Of a stretch of DNA of 35,775 nt, positions 15,601 through 24,500 are shown piece by piece. Positions within the stretch are counted from its first letter, which is position 1, and the number at the start of each line of letters is the position of its first letter. The stretch is from Bacteroidales bacterium (GTDB lineage: Bacteria > Bacteroidota > Bacteroidia > Bacteroidales > JAADJA01): the NCBI GenBank assembly GCA_030596605.1, contig JAUVJI010000030.1, forward strand, positions 1 through 35,775. The letters are read 5' to 3'. The notes beneath the pieces were generated by a model. That model did no database searches and was not told the DNA's origin. It was given only the letters and a program-made list of their open reading frames with translations. A program made the translations under genes and the position numbers.

Positions 15601-16643
15601 TGAAAGTCAACGGAAAACATTACCGGACTGTGTGGATGGAGGGTTCATCCGTTTATTTGATTGACCAGACATTACTACCTTACGAGTTTCAAATATTTGA
15701 AGCTACAAATTATATGGAATGTTGTTTTGCCATAAAAAACATGGTCACCCGTGGGGCAGGTGCAATCGGAGCAACTGCAGGTTTTGCTATGGTTCAGGCA
15801 TTTATGGAAGCAGAACAGGAAAATAATGGCGATCTTGTATTAAGGGCAAAAGAGGAAATTGAATCTACCCGGCCAACTGCCCAAAATCTTTTTTATGCAG
15901 TTAACAGGGTTTTCAAAGCTGGGAAAATTTCAATAGAAAAAGCCATCAATGAAGCACAAAAACTCGCTGATGAAAATGTGGAAGCAGCCAGGAAAATTGG
16001 GGAATACGGTAGTGAATTGATCAAGGATGGATATCGTGTCCAAACACACTGCAATGCAGGATGGCTTGGCTTTGTGGATTATGGAAGTGCTTTGTCACCC
16101 GTTTATATTGCAAAAGAATCTGGGAAAAAAGTATTCGTTTATGTGGATGAAACACGGCCCCGAAACCAGGGGGCAAAGCTAACCGCCTGGGAATTGAAAA
16201 ATGAGGGTGTTCCGCATGTGATCATTCCTGATAATGCCGGCGCTCATTATATGTCGAAGGGGCAAATCGATATGATGATCGTTGGGGCTGACAGGGTGGC
16301 CGCCAATGGTGATGTTGCCAATAAAATCGGCACTTTGGAAAAAGCAGTTGTAGCAGCAAAATATAATATTCCTTTTTATGTGGCCGCTCCCTTATCAACT
16401 TTTGATATGGCTTGTAAAAGAGGTGAAGATATTATTATAGAGCAAAGGGATGAAAAGGAAGTCCTTTTCCAGGAAGGTCCGGATATTTCCGGAAAGATAA
16501 CCCGTGTGTGGGTTTGTAATCCAGGATCAGATACATTAAATCCGGCATTTGATGTTACACCAGCTGATTTGATTACAGGAATTATTACCGAAAAAGGGAT
16601 TATAAAGCCGAGTATCAGAAATATTAAACTTTTATTTACATAA
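15600..16643 (+). CDS. mtnA: S-methyl-5-thioribose-1-phosphate isomerase family
   Basis: The 347-residue enzyme converts 5-methylthioribose-1-phosphate (or 5-deoxyribose-1-phosphate) to the ribulose-1-phosphate form. Family motifs are RGAGAIG (51-57; RGAPAIG in most), THCNAG (149-154) with the catalytic Cys151, ETRPRNQGAKLTAWEL (184-199), and GADRVAANGDVANKIGT (229-245) with the catalytic Asp231. The 80-residue Cys-Asp spacing equals that of B. subtilis MtnA (Cys160/Asp240). The start overlaps the upstream stop (TAATG) and the next gene begins one base after its stop, so it is in the middle of an operon. The aldolase neighbour points to a DHAP-shunt or 5-deoxyribose disposal role (DrdI-like) rather than classic methionine salvage; the sequence cannot separate MtnA from DrdI. 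Confidence 0.92.
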   Translation: MKVNGKHYRTVWMEGSSVYLIDQTLLPYEFQIFEATNYMECCFAIKNMVTRGAGAIGATAGFAMVQAFMEAEQENNGDLVLRAKEEIESTRPTAQNLFYAVNRVFKAGKISIEKAINEAQKLADENVEAARKIGEYGSELIKDGYRVQTHCNAGWLGFVDYGSALSPVYIAKESGKKVFVYVDETRPRNQGAKLTAWELKNEGVPHVIIPDNAGAHYMSKGQIDMMIVGADRVAANGDVANKIGTLEKAVVAAKYNIPFYVAAPLSTFDMACKRGEDIIIEQRDEKEVLFQEGPDISGKITRVWVCNPGSDTLNPAFDVTPADLITGIITEKGIIKPSIRNIKLLFT

Positions 16644-16644
16644 A

Positions 16645-17268
16645 ATGGACTTTTTAAAAGAACGGGAAAGTGTCGCTTATTTCATGCGGAGATTGTATGA
16701 GCAAAAACTCACCACAACATCAGGGGGAAATGTAAGTTTGAGGGTTGGTGAAAAGGTTCTTATTACACCATCCCAAACTGATAAGGCTCAAATGACTCTT
16801 GACCAGATTGGTGATATTTCTTTGGATGGAAAGATCCTTTCTGTTGGGTTTAAATCGAGTATGGAAAGTAAAATGCACCTGGCGATTTATAACAAACGTC
16901 CCGATGTAAAGGCCATTGTTCATGCCCATCCTGTTTTTGCCACCAGTTTTGTGGTAGCAGGAAAGGATATTAAGACCAACCTGGCAGGAGAAGCAAGGGC
17001 CGTTTTGAGAGAGCCGGTAAAGGCCAGATATGCTTTGATGGGAACCCAGGAACTGGCCGATGTAGTTGCAGAAGCAAGTATGAGAGGAAATGTAATTTTG
17101 ATGGAAAATCATGGTGTGATCACCGTTGGCAATAACCTCCTTGAAGCCTATGACCGGATGGAAGTGTTAGAGGCTTCTGCTAAAATGACCCTGTTAACCG
17201 GTTTGCTGGGTGGAGGAAAAGAGTTATCAAAAGATGAACTGAAAAGCATTGATAATCTATTTGAATGA
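16645..17268 (+). CDS. Class II (FucA-type) aldolase, probable 5-deoxyribulose/methylthioribulose-1-phosphate aldolase
   Basis: A 207-residue member of the aldolase II/adducin family. Expected residues are present: SGGNVS (26-31), SQTDK phosphate-loop region (43-47), SSMESKMH with Glu74, HAHP giving zinc ligands His93 and His95, and ENHGVIT with His156. These match FucA Glu73, His92, His94 and His155 almost to the residue. The related dehydratase MtnB lacks the Glu at this place, so cleavage to DHAP plus acetaldehyde or methylthioacetaldehyde is favoured. It starts one base after mtnA ends and its stop overlaps the next start (ATGA at 17265-17268). A nucleosidase or phosphorylase and kinase for the earlier step are not in the window. 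Fuculose-phosphate aldolase proper is less likely without fucose genes. Confidence 0.85.
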   Translation: MDFLKERESVAYFMRRLYEQKLTTTSGGNVSLRVGEKVLITPSQTDKAQMTLDQIGDISLDGKILSVGFKSSMESKMHLAIYNKRPDVKAIVHAHPVFATSFVVAGKDIKTNLAGEARAVLREPVKARYALMGTQELADVVAEASMRGNVILMENHGVITVGNNLLEAYDRMEVLEASAKMTLLTGLLGGGKELSKDELKSIDNLFE

Positions 17269-17873
17269 AAATATTGAATTATAGAATAGCTTTAATTATA
17301 CTTTCTTTTTTATTGTTCAACTCAGTCTTTTCACAAAAGAGAAATTATTTTAATGTTGATCTGGGATTATCGCAGACCTATAAAGGATTTTTCTATTTAT
17401 TTGATGGTGTTGTTGATATTGGGGCCGGTTATAATCGTCATCTCATAGATCATTTTTATGGTGGCTTTTCTTTTCATATGGATTATCTTTCCCGGTCAGG
17501 TTCATCGGCCAGAACAATCGTTTACAAACCGAAGGTTAATTTGGGTTATGATATAAATGTCAGTTCGAGGTTTAGTATAAATCCGATGGTATTTGCGGGT
17601 TATTCATTTTTGAACCTGTCAAACAAAGAGTTTAATTATACCGAAAACCAGAACGGAATCAATTGTGGCGGTGAACTCAGATTAGTGTGGAATACGGAAA
17701 AAAGACTGGATTATTTTATTTTCGGAAGATATGATTATATTTACCTGACTGAAGATAAAAACTTCACTCACCTGGATTATTACAGGAGGGTGCATTTGTC
17801 GAGTTTTGGAATAGGGGTCAAGATAAAGTCAAAGCAAGAACAAAGATTTGAGATCAAAGATTTAAGAGATTAG
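17265..17873 (+). CDS. Outer-membrane beta-barrel-like protein of unknown function
   Basis: A 202-residue protein with a signal peptide (about 1-23, ending FSQ) and alternating aromatic/hydrophobic strands typical of small Bacteroidota OMP_b-brl proteins: YFNVDLGLSQTYKGFFY, YGGFSFHMDYLS, PKVNLGYDINVSSRFSINPMVFAGYSF, YFIFGRYDYIYL, VHLSSFGIGVKIKS. The last strands are followed by a charged tail with KSKQEQRFEIKDLRD. Eight or so strands can be drawn. It is coupled to the aldolase gene by a 4-base ATGA overlap. I do not recognise a family more precisely; a role as small porin or surface protein is a guess. Confidence 0.7.
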   Translation: MKILNYRIALIILSFLLFNSVFSQKRNYFNVDLGLSQTYKGFFYLFDGVVDIGAGYNRHLIDHFYGGFSFHMDYLSRSGSSARTIVYKPKVNLGYDINVSSRFSINPMVFAGYSFLNLSNKEFNYTENQNGINCGGELRLVWNTEKRLDYFIFGRYDYIYLTEDKNFTHLDYYRRVHLSSFGIGVKIKSKQEQRFEIKDLRD

Positions 17874-17884
17874 TTACTTTAAAG

Positions 17885-18496
17885 ATGGTCAATAGTAGCA
17901 ATAAAAATTGTGTGAATAGTTTATTAGGTGGATCTTGCCACCAAGGCACAAGGACACAAACCTGCCTGCCGGACAGGCAGGGCTTCACTAAGAATTTCTT
18001 TGTGTTACCTCGTGCCTTAGAGCCTTTGTGGCATTTACATTCCAAATATTTTTGCTATAAACTTTTAGTATTGTTTCTGATTGTTTTTTCAAGCTCCTGC
18101 AACAAAGAAGAACAGACCCTGGTGCTGAACGAAGATTTCCTGACCGTTGCTGACCTTTTACAATACTGTCAGGGTTCATGTGATGAAACATTGGATTGGG
18201 AAGGGAACCCGGCATGGGTAAAGGGATATATTTTAAATTTTAACAATGACTCTATCAGGAATAAGTATTACAACGATAGTTCTTTTCTGCTACAAGATAT
18301 CCGTAATGGGATGATAATGGAGATTAGGGTGGAAGAGAACAAATATCCGGTCTTTGAAAAAATATGGCCTGCCGATCATAAAAACTTGTTTTTTATAAAA
18401 GGAACGGCAAAATCGATCATTGCTTCAGATAACGGTGAATGTACCAAAGGAGTCATACTGTCATTAATTCATCCGGATGATATAAACTTTGAATAA
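17885..18496 (+). CDS. Lipoprotein of unknown function with repeat-derived N-terminus
   Basis: The open frame from the only in-frame ATG encodes 203 residues, but the first 47 codons run through the hairpin repeat at 17936-18034 and look like non-native sequence (SCHQGTRTQTCLPDRQGF). The natural product probably begins later, for example at the TTG at 18026, giving 156 residues with a lipoprotein signal: KLLVLFLIVFSSSC. The mature part (NEDFLTVADLLQYC... WVKGYILNFN... SFLLQDIRNGMIMEIRV... LFFIKGTAKSII) resembles small beta-rich, OB-fold-like secreted domains in Bacteroidota, but I do not name a family. tag follows after one base. Either the start is the TTG or the repeat has damaged the gene's 5' end. 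Confidence 0.6.
   Translation: MVNSSNKNCVNSLLGGSCHQGTRTQTCLPDRQGFTKNFFVLPRALEPLWHLHSKYFCYKLLVLFLIVFSSSCNKEEQTLVLNEDFLTVADLLQYCQGSCDETLDWEGNPAWVKGYILNFNNDSIRNKYYNDSSFLLQDIRNGMIMEIRVEENKYPVFEKIWPADHKNLFFIKGTAKSIIASDNGECTKGVILSLIHPDDINFE
17936..18034. repeat. Imperfect hairpin repeat with perfect REP-like palindrome at its tip
   Basis: The outer arms (TGCCACCAAGGCACAAGGACACAAA at about 17937-17960 in gapped pairing with TTTGTG... to GTGGCA at about 18000-18034) make an imperfect inverted repeat. In the middle sits CCTGCCTG-CCGGA-CAGGCAGG (17961-17981), perfect 8-bp arms and a 5-base loop. The arrangement copies that of 7165-7311, where a similar palindrome also occupies the loop of a CACAAAG hairpin. 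Confidence 0.55.
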
Positions 18497-18497
18497 T

Positions 18498-19070
18498 ATG
18501 ACAGAAAAAAAAACATGCTCATGGCCGAATAACAATCCTTTAATGATCGAATACCATGATAAAGAATGGGGGGTGCCAGTTCATGATGACCAAAAACATT
18601 TTGAATTTATGGTATTGGATGCTTTTCAGGCAGGATTGAGTTGGGCTATTGTACTTAAAAAAAGAGAAGGTTTCTGTAATGCTTTTGACAATTTCGATGT
18701 AAAGAAAATAGCTAAATACAGTGAAGCTAAAATCCAGACACTTTTAGCTGATGCTAGTATTATTCGCAACCAACAAAAAGTTAGGACCACCGTTCATAAT
18801 GCACAATTTTTCCTGGAGATACAAAAAGAATTTGGCAGCTTCGACAAATATATCTGGCAATTTACCGATTTTAAAACCAAACTCAATAAATGGACATCAC
18901 TTGATCAGTTACCGGCCACCAGCCCAGAGTCGGATGCCATAAGTGCTGATCTGAAAAAAAGAGGATTTAAATTTGTTGGTTCAACCATATGCTATGCTTA
19001 TATGCAGGCTGCGGGTATGGTGAATGATCATTTGGTGGAGTGTTTTCGGTATGAGGAGGTATTGAAATAA
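18498..19070 (+). CDS. tag: DNA-3-methyladenine glycosylase I
   Basis: The 190-residue enzyme excises 3-methyladenine from alkylated DNA in base-excision repair. The zinc-binding set of Tag is present: Cys7 (KTCSWP), His20 (EYHDKEWGVP), His178 and Cys182 (NDHLVECFRY). The core QAGLSWAIVLKKREGF (44-59) is typical. The residue matching E. coli Glu38 is Asp41 (MVLDAFQAG), a conservative change. I use the ATG at 18498; an earlier TTG at 18489 lies inside the previous gene. It begins one base after the lipoprotein stop and ends the plus-strand run; a hairpin at 19073-19106 follows. Its place after a nucleoside-salvage pair may be incidental. Confidence 0.93.
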   Translation: MTEKKTCSWPNNNPLMIEYHDKEWGVPVHDDQKHFEFMVLDAFQAGLSWAIVLKKREGFCNAFDNFDVKKIAKYSEAKIQTLLADASIIRNQQKVRTTVHNAQFFLEIQKEFGSFDKYIWQFTDFKTKLNKWTSLDQLPATSPESDAISADLKKRGFKFVGSTICYAYMQAAGMVNDHLVECFRYEEVLK

Positions 19071-19072
19071 TC

Positions 19073-19106
19073 TAAGACGAATCTGTCGTACGACAAATTT
19101 ATCTTA
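19073..19106. terminator. Hairpin between convergent tag and FG-GAP gene
   Basis: The centre TGTCGTACGACA (19084-19095) is a perfect palindrome, and the flanks extend it to TAAGA/TCTTA with three mismatches over 17 bp. It fills the 57-base gap between convergent genes, so it may stop transcription from both sides. There is no strong U-tract, so confidence is limited. Confidence 0.45.
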
Positions 19107-19127
19107 CGATATATTCCCCCAAAAAGA

Positions 19128-21416
19128 TCAATCTACAAAAACAACTTTTTCAAAATACTTTGAGTTTTCAGTCTCAATAATTAAATAATAAAGGCCACCG
19201 GGTAAATCGCTATGGTCTATTGGTATTATCTCTTTATTATCAAACAATTCTATCTTGTTAAGCAATTTACCATAGTTATTCAGGATTGAAATTTTAACAA
19301 TTCTCTTTGCTTCATTAAATGTAACAAAGAACTGATCTTTACTTGGATTTGGAAAAATATTAATATCATGATTTTCCAAAGCACTTTTAATTTCGGTAGT
19401 CCAATTTATATAGATAGTAAGTGGTTCTGAAAACTCACTCTCCCCGCAAACATTCTCAGCTTTTACGCTCAATTGTACACTATAACTGTTTGACTGGCTC
19501 CAATAGACTTTAACCTTTGTGATGGTATCACCCGCTACAATAACTCCCATGTCATCAGGAACCAGTTGCCAGATATAATTATCAGCATTGGTGGAGGTTG
19601 TTTCATAAATGGTATAAGTGTTTTGTGAGGTGAAAACGTCTGTTGGTCCCACCGGTTGATCGGGGATAACCGGATCAGTTGCAACTTTGATATAGTCAGT
19701 TTTTGATATAGAGTGTGTATTGGAACCATCGGAAACTGTTAATGAAACATCATATTCTCCTGTGCTTACGTAAAAAACCGAAGGATTTTGTTCAGTGGAA
19801 GATGTTGGGTTGCCCCCTTCAAAAGTCCATTCCCAGGAAATAACATCTCCGGTTGACTGATCGGTAAACTGAACCTCGCCCCCTTCACAAAGTTCTATAG
19901 GACTGGCAATAAAATTTGCATTCAAAACTGCTGCATCCACATAAACCCCGTCATGGCGAACATTGTATTGAAGTACCGGCAAAATCGCAAGCTCTTCGTT
20001 AACAGCTTCATTTGTATTCCAGAGGTAGAAATATGCCTGGCTGCCTCCAATATCAGCGCTGGCACCTGACAAATCCAAAATACCATCGTTGTTTACATCC
20101 GCAACAAAAGGATTCATAAAAAAAGATGAACCGGTTACGGTAAGTGGCCAACCTGACATGGGTGTTCCGTCATGATTATAGCCGAGGTAAATACCGGAAT
20201 TGGTGTTATCATCCCACATTAATTCCACCATGTTATCTCCATCCAGATCGGCAATAATGATTTGATTATTAATGGACCAAATATTTGAAACCGGCCATCC
20301 GGGAAGGTAAGTCCCATCTTTATCCCATACAAATACTTTTGAAAGAGGAGAGCCACTGAGTACCTGGTCGCCGATGGCAACATCCAGACTATTGTCACCA
20401 TCAATGTCTCCTACTGCCGGAGGACCATAAATCCAATATCCGGTGTATTTGGGCCATCCGGGGAAAACAGAACCATCATATTTTAAAACGTGCACAGCGC
20501 CATTTCCGGCTGAAAGTGAATGATCGCCAGCCAAAATTTCCCGCTTGCCATCTCCATCCAGGTCTGCCAAAACAGGAGATGAATAGGAAAATACCCTGTC
20601 ATTCCCTGGAGTGAAAGGAAATCCTTCCAAAACATTTCCATTTACATCAAAAGCATAAATGCTGTAATAGGATTCTGCAACAATTTCAGGAATATTGTCA
20701 CCTGTTATATCTCCCACGGCAACTGTAGAGCCCGGAATGTAATCGAGCATCACCGGAAATCCGGGATATGATGAACCGTCACCTTTATATACTCCAACGT
20801 ATCCATCAGGATAAGACCGTTCTTCCACAATAATTTCTAAAATATCATCTCCATCCAAATCGGCAAGTACAGGGGTTTTAGTAGCGCCACCTCCCAGAAT
20901 AACCGGAAATCCGGATACAGTTGTACCATCTTTTTCAAATGCAAATATCCTTCCTTGTGCTCCTGTGCCGGGTGTAGCAGTTGAAACCACAATCTCACCT
21001 TCACTGTCACCGTCAATATCTCCAAATGCAGGAGCGCCATTAGGATAGAGTTGCACCTGTACCGGCCATCCATCAACCTCTGTTCCATCTATATTCCATG
21101 CATAAACTTTTTGCCCAATATTGTAAACAATCTCAAGGTCATCATCTTCATCCATATTACAATAAATTCCCCCACGTTGTGAACTGCCGATTAGCTCGAT
21201 TGGCCAGTTGGGATAAAGCTCTATAGGATCAGGATCCGTATTTGGATTTAATATATTCGGATGATCTTCTTTAATAAGAACTTTTCCATTTACATCAGGC
21301 ATTACATGCAGTTTGTCGGTATTTTTTATTTGTGAAATATCTACAACTTTTACCTGGCAAAAAACATTAAAAATTCCGAAGCAGATGAAAAGCAGGATGA
21401 GTGTTAATTTGTTCAT
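19128..21416 (-). CDS. Secreted FG-GAP/VCBS-repeat protein with PKD and T9SS sorting domain
   Basis: The 762-residue protein has a signal peptide (1-20), an FG-GAP/VCBS integrin-like propeller (about 70-495), a PKD domain (498-578), an Ig-like domain (about 579-675) and a T9SS type A sorting domain (682-762, NIFPNPSKDQFFVTF to KYFEKVVFVD). Eight calcium-loop motifs of the DxDxD..E/D type are visible, for instance GDIDGDSEGEIV, ADLDGDDILEII, ADLDGDGKREIL and ADVNNDGILDLS, and each blade carries GWP or GFP. It is a calcium-stabilised surface or secreted propeller with no catalytic motif, probably adhesive. The next upstream gene ends 90 bases before its start, with a terminator in between. Its PKD and Ig parts resemble those of the genes at 30710 and 32330. 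Confidence 0.88.
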   Translation of the reverse strand: MNKLTLILLFICFGIFNVFCQVKVVDISQIKNTDKLHVMPDVNGKVLIKEDHPNILNPNTDPDPIELYPNWPIELIGSSQRGGIYCNMDEDDDLEIVYNIGQKVYAWNIDGTEVDGWPVQVQLYPNGAPAFGDIDGDSEGEIVVSTATPGTGAQGRIFAFEKDGTTVSGFPVILGGGATKTPVLADLDGDDILEIIVEERSYPDGYVGVYKGDGSSYPGFPVMLDYIPGSTVAVGDITGDNIPEIVAESYYSIYAFDVNGNVLEGFPFTPGNDRVFSYSSPVLADLDGDGKREILAGDHSLSAGNGAVHVLKYDGSVFPGWPKYTGYWIYGPPAVGDIDGDNSLDVAIGDQVLSGSPLSKVFVWDKDGTYLPGWPVSNIWSINNQIIIADLDGDNMVELMWDDNTNSGIYLGYNHDGTPMSGWPLTVTGSSFFMNPFVADVNNDGILDLSGASADIGGSQAYFYLWNTNEAVNEELAILPVLQYNVRHDGVYVDAAVLNANFIASPIELCEGGEVQFTDQSTGDVISWEWTFEGGNPTSSTEQNPSVFYVSTGEYDVSLTVSDGSNTHSISKTDYIKVATDPVIPDQPVGPTDVFTSQNTYTIYETTSTNADNYIWQLVPDDMGVIVAGDTITKVKVYWSQSNSYSVQLSVKAENVCGESEFSEPLTIYINWTTEIKSALENHDINIFPNPSKDQFFVTFNEAKRIVKISILNNYGKLLNKIELFDNKEIIPIDHSDLPGGLYYLIIETENSKYFEKVVFVD

Positions 21417-21451
21417 GATATGGAAGATTTTAATTCTGCCTTAAAATTAAC

Positions 21452-21480
21452 AAAAAAAGCCTCACCAAAAAGGCAAGGCT
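21452..21480 (-). terminator. Rho-independent terminator of the 1560-residue protein gene
   Basis: On the minus strand AGCCTTGCC-TTTTT-GGTGAGGCT forms a 9-bp stem (two G-U pairs) followed by a run of seven T. It lies 27 bases after the stop at 21507. Confidence 0.8.
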
Positions 21481-21506
21481 CTGTATTAGTTTATTTCGAA
21501 TATGTA

Positions 21507-24500
21507 TTATTTCGGAACCTGGCTTGAATATCCTCCATCGGATGAATATTCAATTACCTTCGAACCTTTGCCGGCATTGGGCTCCCAGAACATGGTTTTA
21601 TCTTCATCATAAACACTATTGTTCATATTGAAGTCCCCATTATAATAACCGCTGTTACCCCTTTCAAGTTCGTAAACATCAGCTTTGTCCTGGTTTTGAA
21701 CTTCACCGTTGGCATCGCCATCACCGCTGATCATACCCCAAATGCCCGGATCAAGTTCCTTATGGCCTAATCTGCCACCATAAACTTTTGATTCATTATC
21801 ACTGAAATCATAATCGTATTCACCTCCGGTAGGTGTTAGCGCATTCGCCGACATGATTCCCAGGTGGTTCCTGTGCCAGATTACGCCATACAGGTTTCCG
21901 GTAACTGTAATATTAAAATTCATGGAAGCAGACCCTGAAGTGTTAACAACGGTTCCATCTCTTAAAACAAAACCTGCCTGACCGGCAATAATCGTTTCCG
22001 TTGTAGCAGTGGATGCATCCCCGGTTGTTTCCCTGAGTTCAACCAATATCCAGTCTATGATATCAGTGTTTGGTATACTGCCTACACTTTCAGTACCATT
22101 ATAATTCCATGGAGAAACGTTATAGGGTTGTGATAGCGGAAGACTGCCATTTACATTTAACCATGGAGCCATCTCTCCACTTGAGAAAGGTCCTTCAAGA
22201 TATGCTGTAAGATTTACATTAACACCGCTTGCTACCTCCAGTGTACATGGTACCATAATCAAAGGATCGTAAGGATCATTGCTGGAAACTTCTACATTTC
22301 CTGTATATATTCCGTAACTTAATCCAGTAGCATCAAAATGTACAGTAACATTTACACTGCCTCCACCCGGAATCGACCCTGAGCCGTTATTGGTAACTGA
22401 CAACCATGAAAAAGTTACAAGGTCTCCAAGTTCCATAGCAAAGAACATATCATTTGGTGTTCCCTGCACAACACCGCCAAGTACAATTTTGCCTGATACA
22501 AGATCCGTTGCAAAGAAAGCCCCTCCATTCATTTGGTCTGTCAGCCCTGTCAGCATTGGAACCTGTAATGAAACACCTGTTAATGCCTGTGTTGATAAAT
22601 TATATTCATAGAAAGTAGTCGCCGGGCTGCCTGTTCTGTCAAATATCCAGAGATGTCCTGTAAATTCATCATATGCAAGGCCATACATGCCTGTTAAACC
22701 GGGAGCTGCATAAGTTGCATACTGAGTCCCACTGGCGTCAAATTCGATAATAGATGTACTCCAGTTGGCTGCATAAAAATGGCCATTGTTTGGATTGAAT
22801 GCCAATGCTCTGATGGCACCTAAACCAAGGTTTCCAGCAAACAATGTTGTTACAGTACCGGTAGTAGGATTAATTTGATAAAATCCGTTTTCATCCCCAC
22901 CAAATAGGTTTGTACCATTAAAGGTCATATCCCTTATTCCCCAATCTGAAGTTGTTCCTTGAGTATAAGTGGCGATCAGATTTCCGCTAACATCCAATTT
23001 ATATAGTTGATTTCCGTAAAGCCCGGAAGTCCCGCCTCCACCTGAAAACCAAAGATAGGTTCCGTCAAATTCACAACCCAATAATTGATCATCATCCGTG
23101 GAGGATTGGATATCAAGCTCCATTAAAATATCACCCACAGCATCCGGAACACTATTTCCTACTTGTTTGTATGGTGATAGTTCTTCTTTACTGCTTGTTT
23201 TTAGATTTTTAGTTGCATATCCTGTTTTCAATGATGGATTATACCAATTGGATTTACTATCATAACTGACAGCAGTATTGTATGTAAGCATCGCATCTCC
23301 GATATTCGAGATTTGAAGTATTTCATCCATCATATTGTCTGGAGGAAGTACTACGTAAAAATCTGCTGGATTCAGAGAAATGTCAGGTTCAGGCCCTGGA
23401 AGGCCGTTTCCTGATACAGCAATAAGTTCTGGTCCGCCACCTGCATTATGATCAATTACAATATTACCGCTATAGGGTTGTGCTGCAGTAGGTGCAAAAG
23501 TTACATCATAATATTCGGTTATTCCTTCATTAACAGCAAAGCTCAATACATTGTCTCCATTATCTTTGGAATTACTTACGCTAAACCCGGTTGGTGTTGT
23601 TATGGTTCCCGCCAGAACACCTGTTCCTGTATTTTCAATAGAAAATTGTAAGGTATTGCTTGATCCGACCTGTACATCTCCAAAATTGAGTGAAGAAGGA
23701 GATACTACAATCTGGGGATTACCTATTGAAACATTCAATGTTGCTGGAACAATTACTGAAGGCTGGCCAGGATCGTTGCTGTTCACAATAATATCTGCCG
23801 TATATATACCCACTGTTAAATCGGTGGCATCAAATGTAACATCTAATTGCTGGGAATACCCTGGAGCTACAGTTCCTCCGGTTGGATTTACCAATAACCA
23901 TCCAACAATATTGATAGAGTAATCTTCTACTTCACCATAAGTTGTAGTTCCGCAGGGACTTCCACAGTCAGAACCTGACCATTTCATGCGGATTCGCATT
24001 GTAGTTGTACCTGCTGTGGCATTGCTCGGAATTGTAATTGAGAAAGTTCCCTGTCCGCTATTATCAATATCACAAACCACATTTTCACCCGCATCATCAA
24101 AATCATCATCCTGGTTCCAGTCAATCCATACACCGAGGTCATCAGCTGTATAAACATTCCCATTTTGGATGGTTAGGCTATGAGTATCTCCTGCATTAAC
24201 GGTAGTTGAAATACCTGTGTAATCTCCATAATTACTACATCCTGAAGTGTTATCAATTGTATTGAATATAACACGGCTGATATATTCATCGCAACCTCCA
24301 CTTGCAGTACAATAAGCCTTGCTTCCTTTTGTATTAATTATTGTAGAAACATTATATACCAAATCCAGTTCTCCGATATTTGAAACAGTCAATGGTTCTG
24401 TTGTTTGAGCATTGGGAGGAAGGGTTACATAAAATGAGGTCGGATCCACATCAATTCCCGCATCACCCCACTGAACACTTACTGCATCAGGAATCGACTC

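Noticed and set aside
16645-17268. MtnB methylthioribulose-1-phosphate dehydratase
   Set aside because: The position that is Glu in FucA-type aldolases and not in MtnB is Glu74 here, and no mtnC, mtnD or E1-type genes are nearby.
7165-18034. CRISPR array from the CACAAAG/CGCAAAG repeats
   Set aside because: The copies are few, dispersed, unequal and palindromic over long distances, with no regular spacers and no cas genes.
21507-21723. Cellulosome dockerin
   Set aside because: The two calcium loops resemble dockerin loops, but no cohesin or carbohydrate-active catalytic domain was seen in the window, and the pattern fits a general Bacteroidota C-terminal module.
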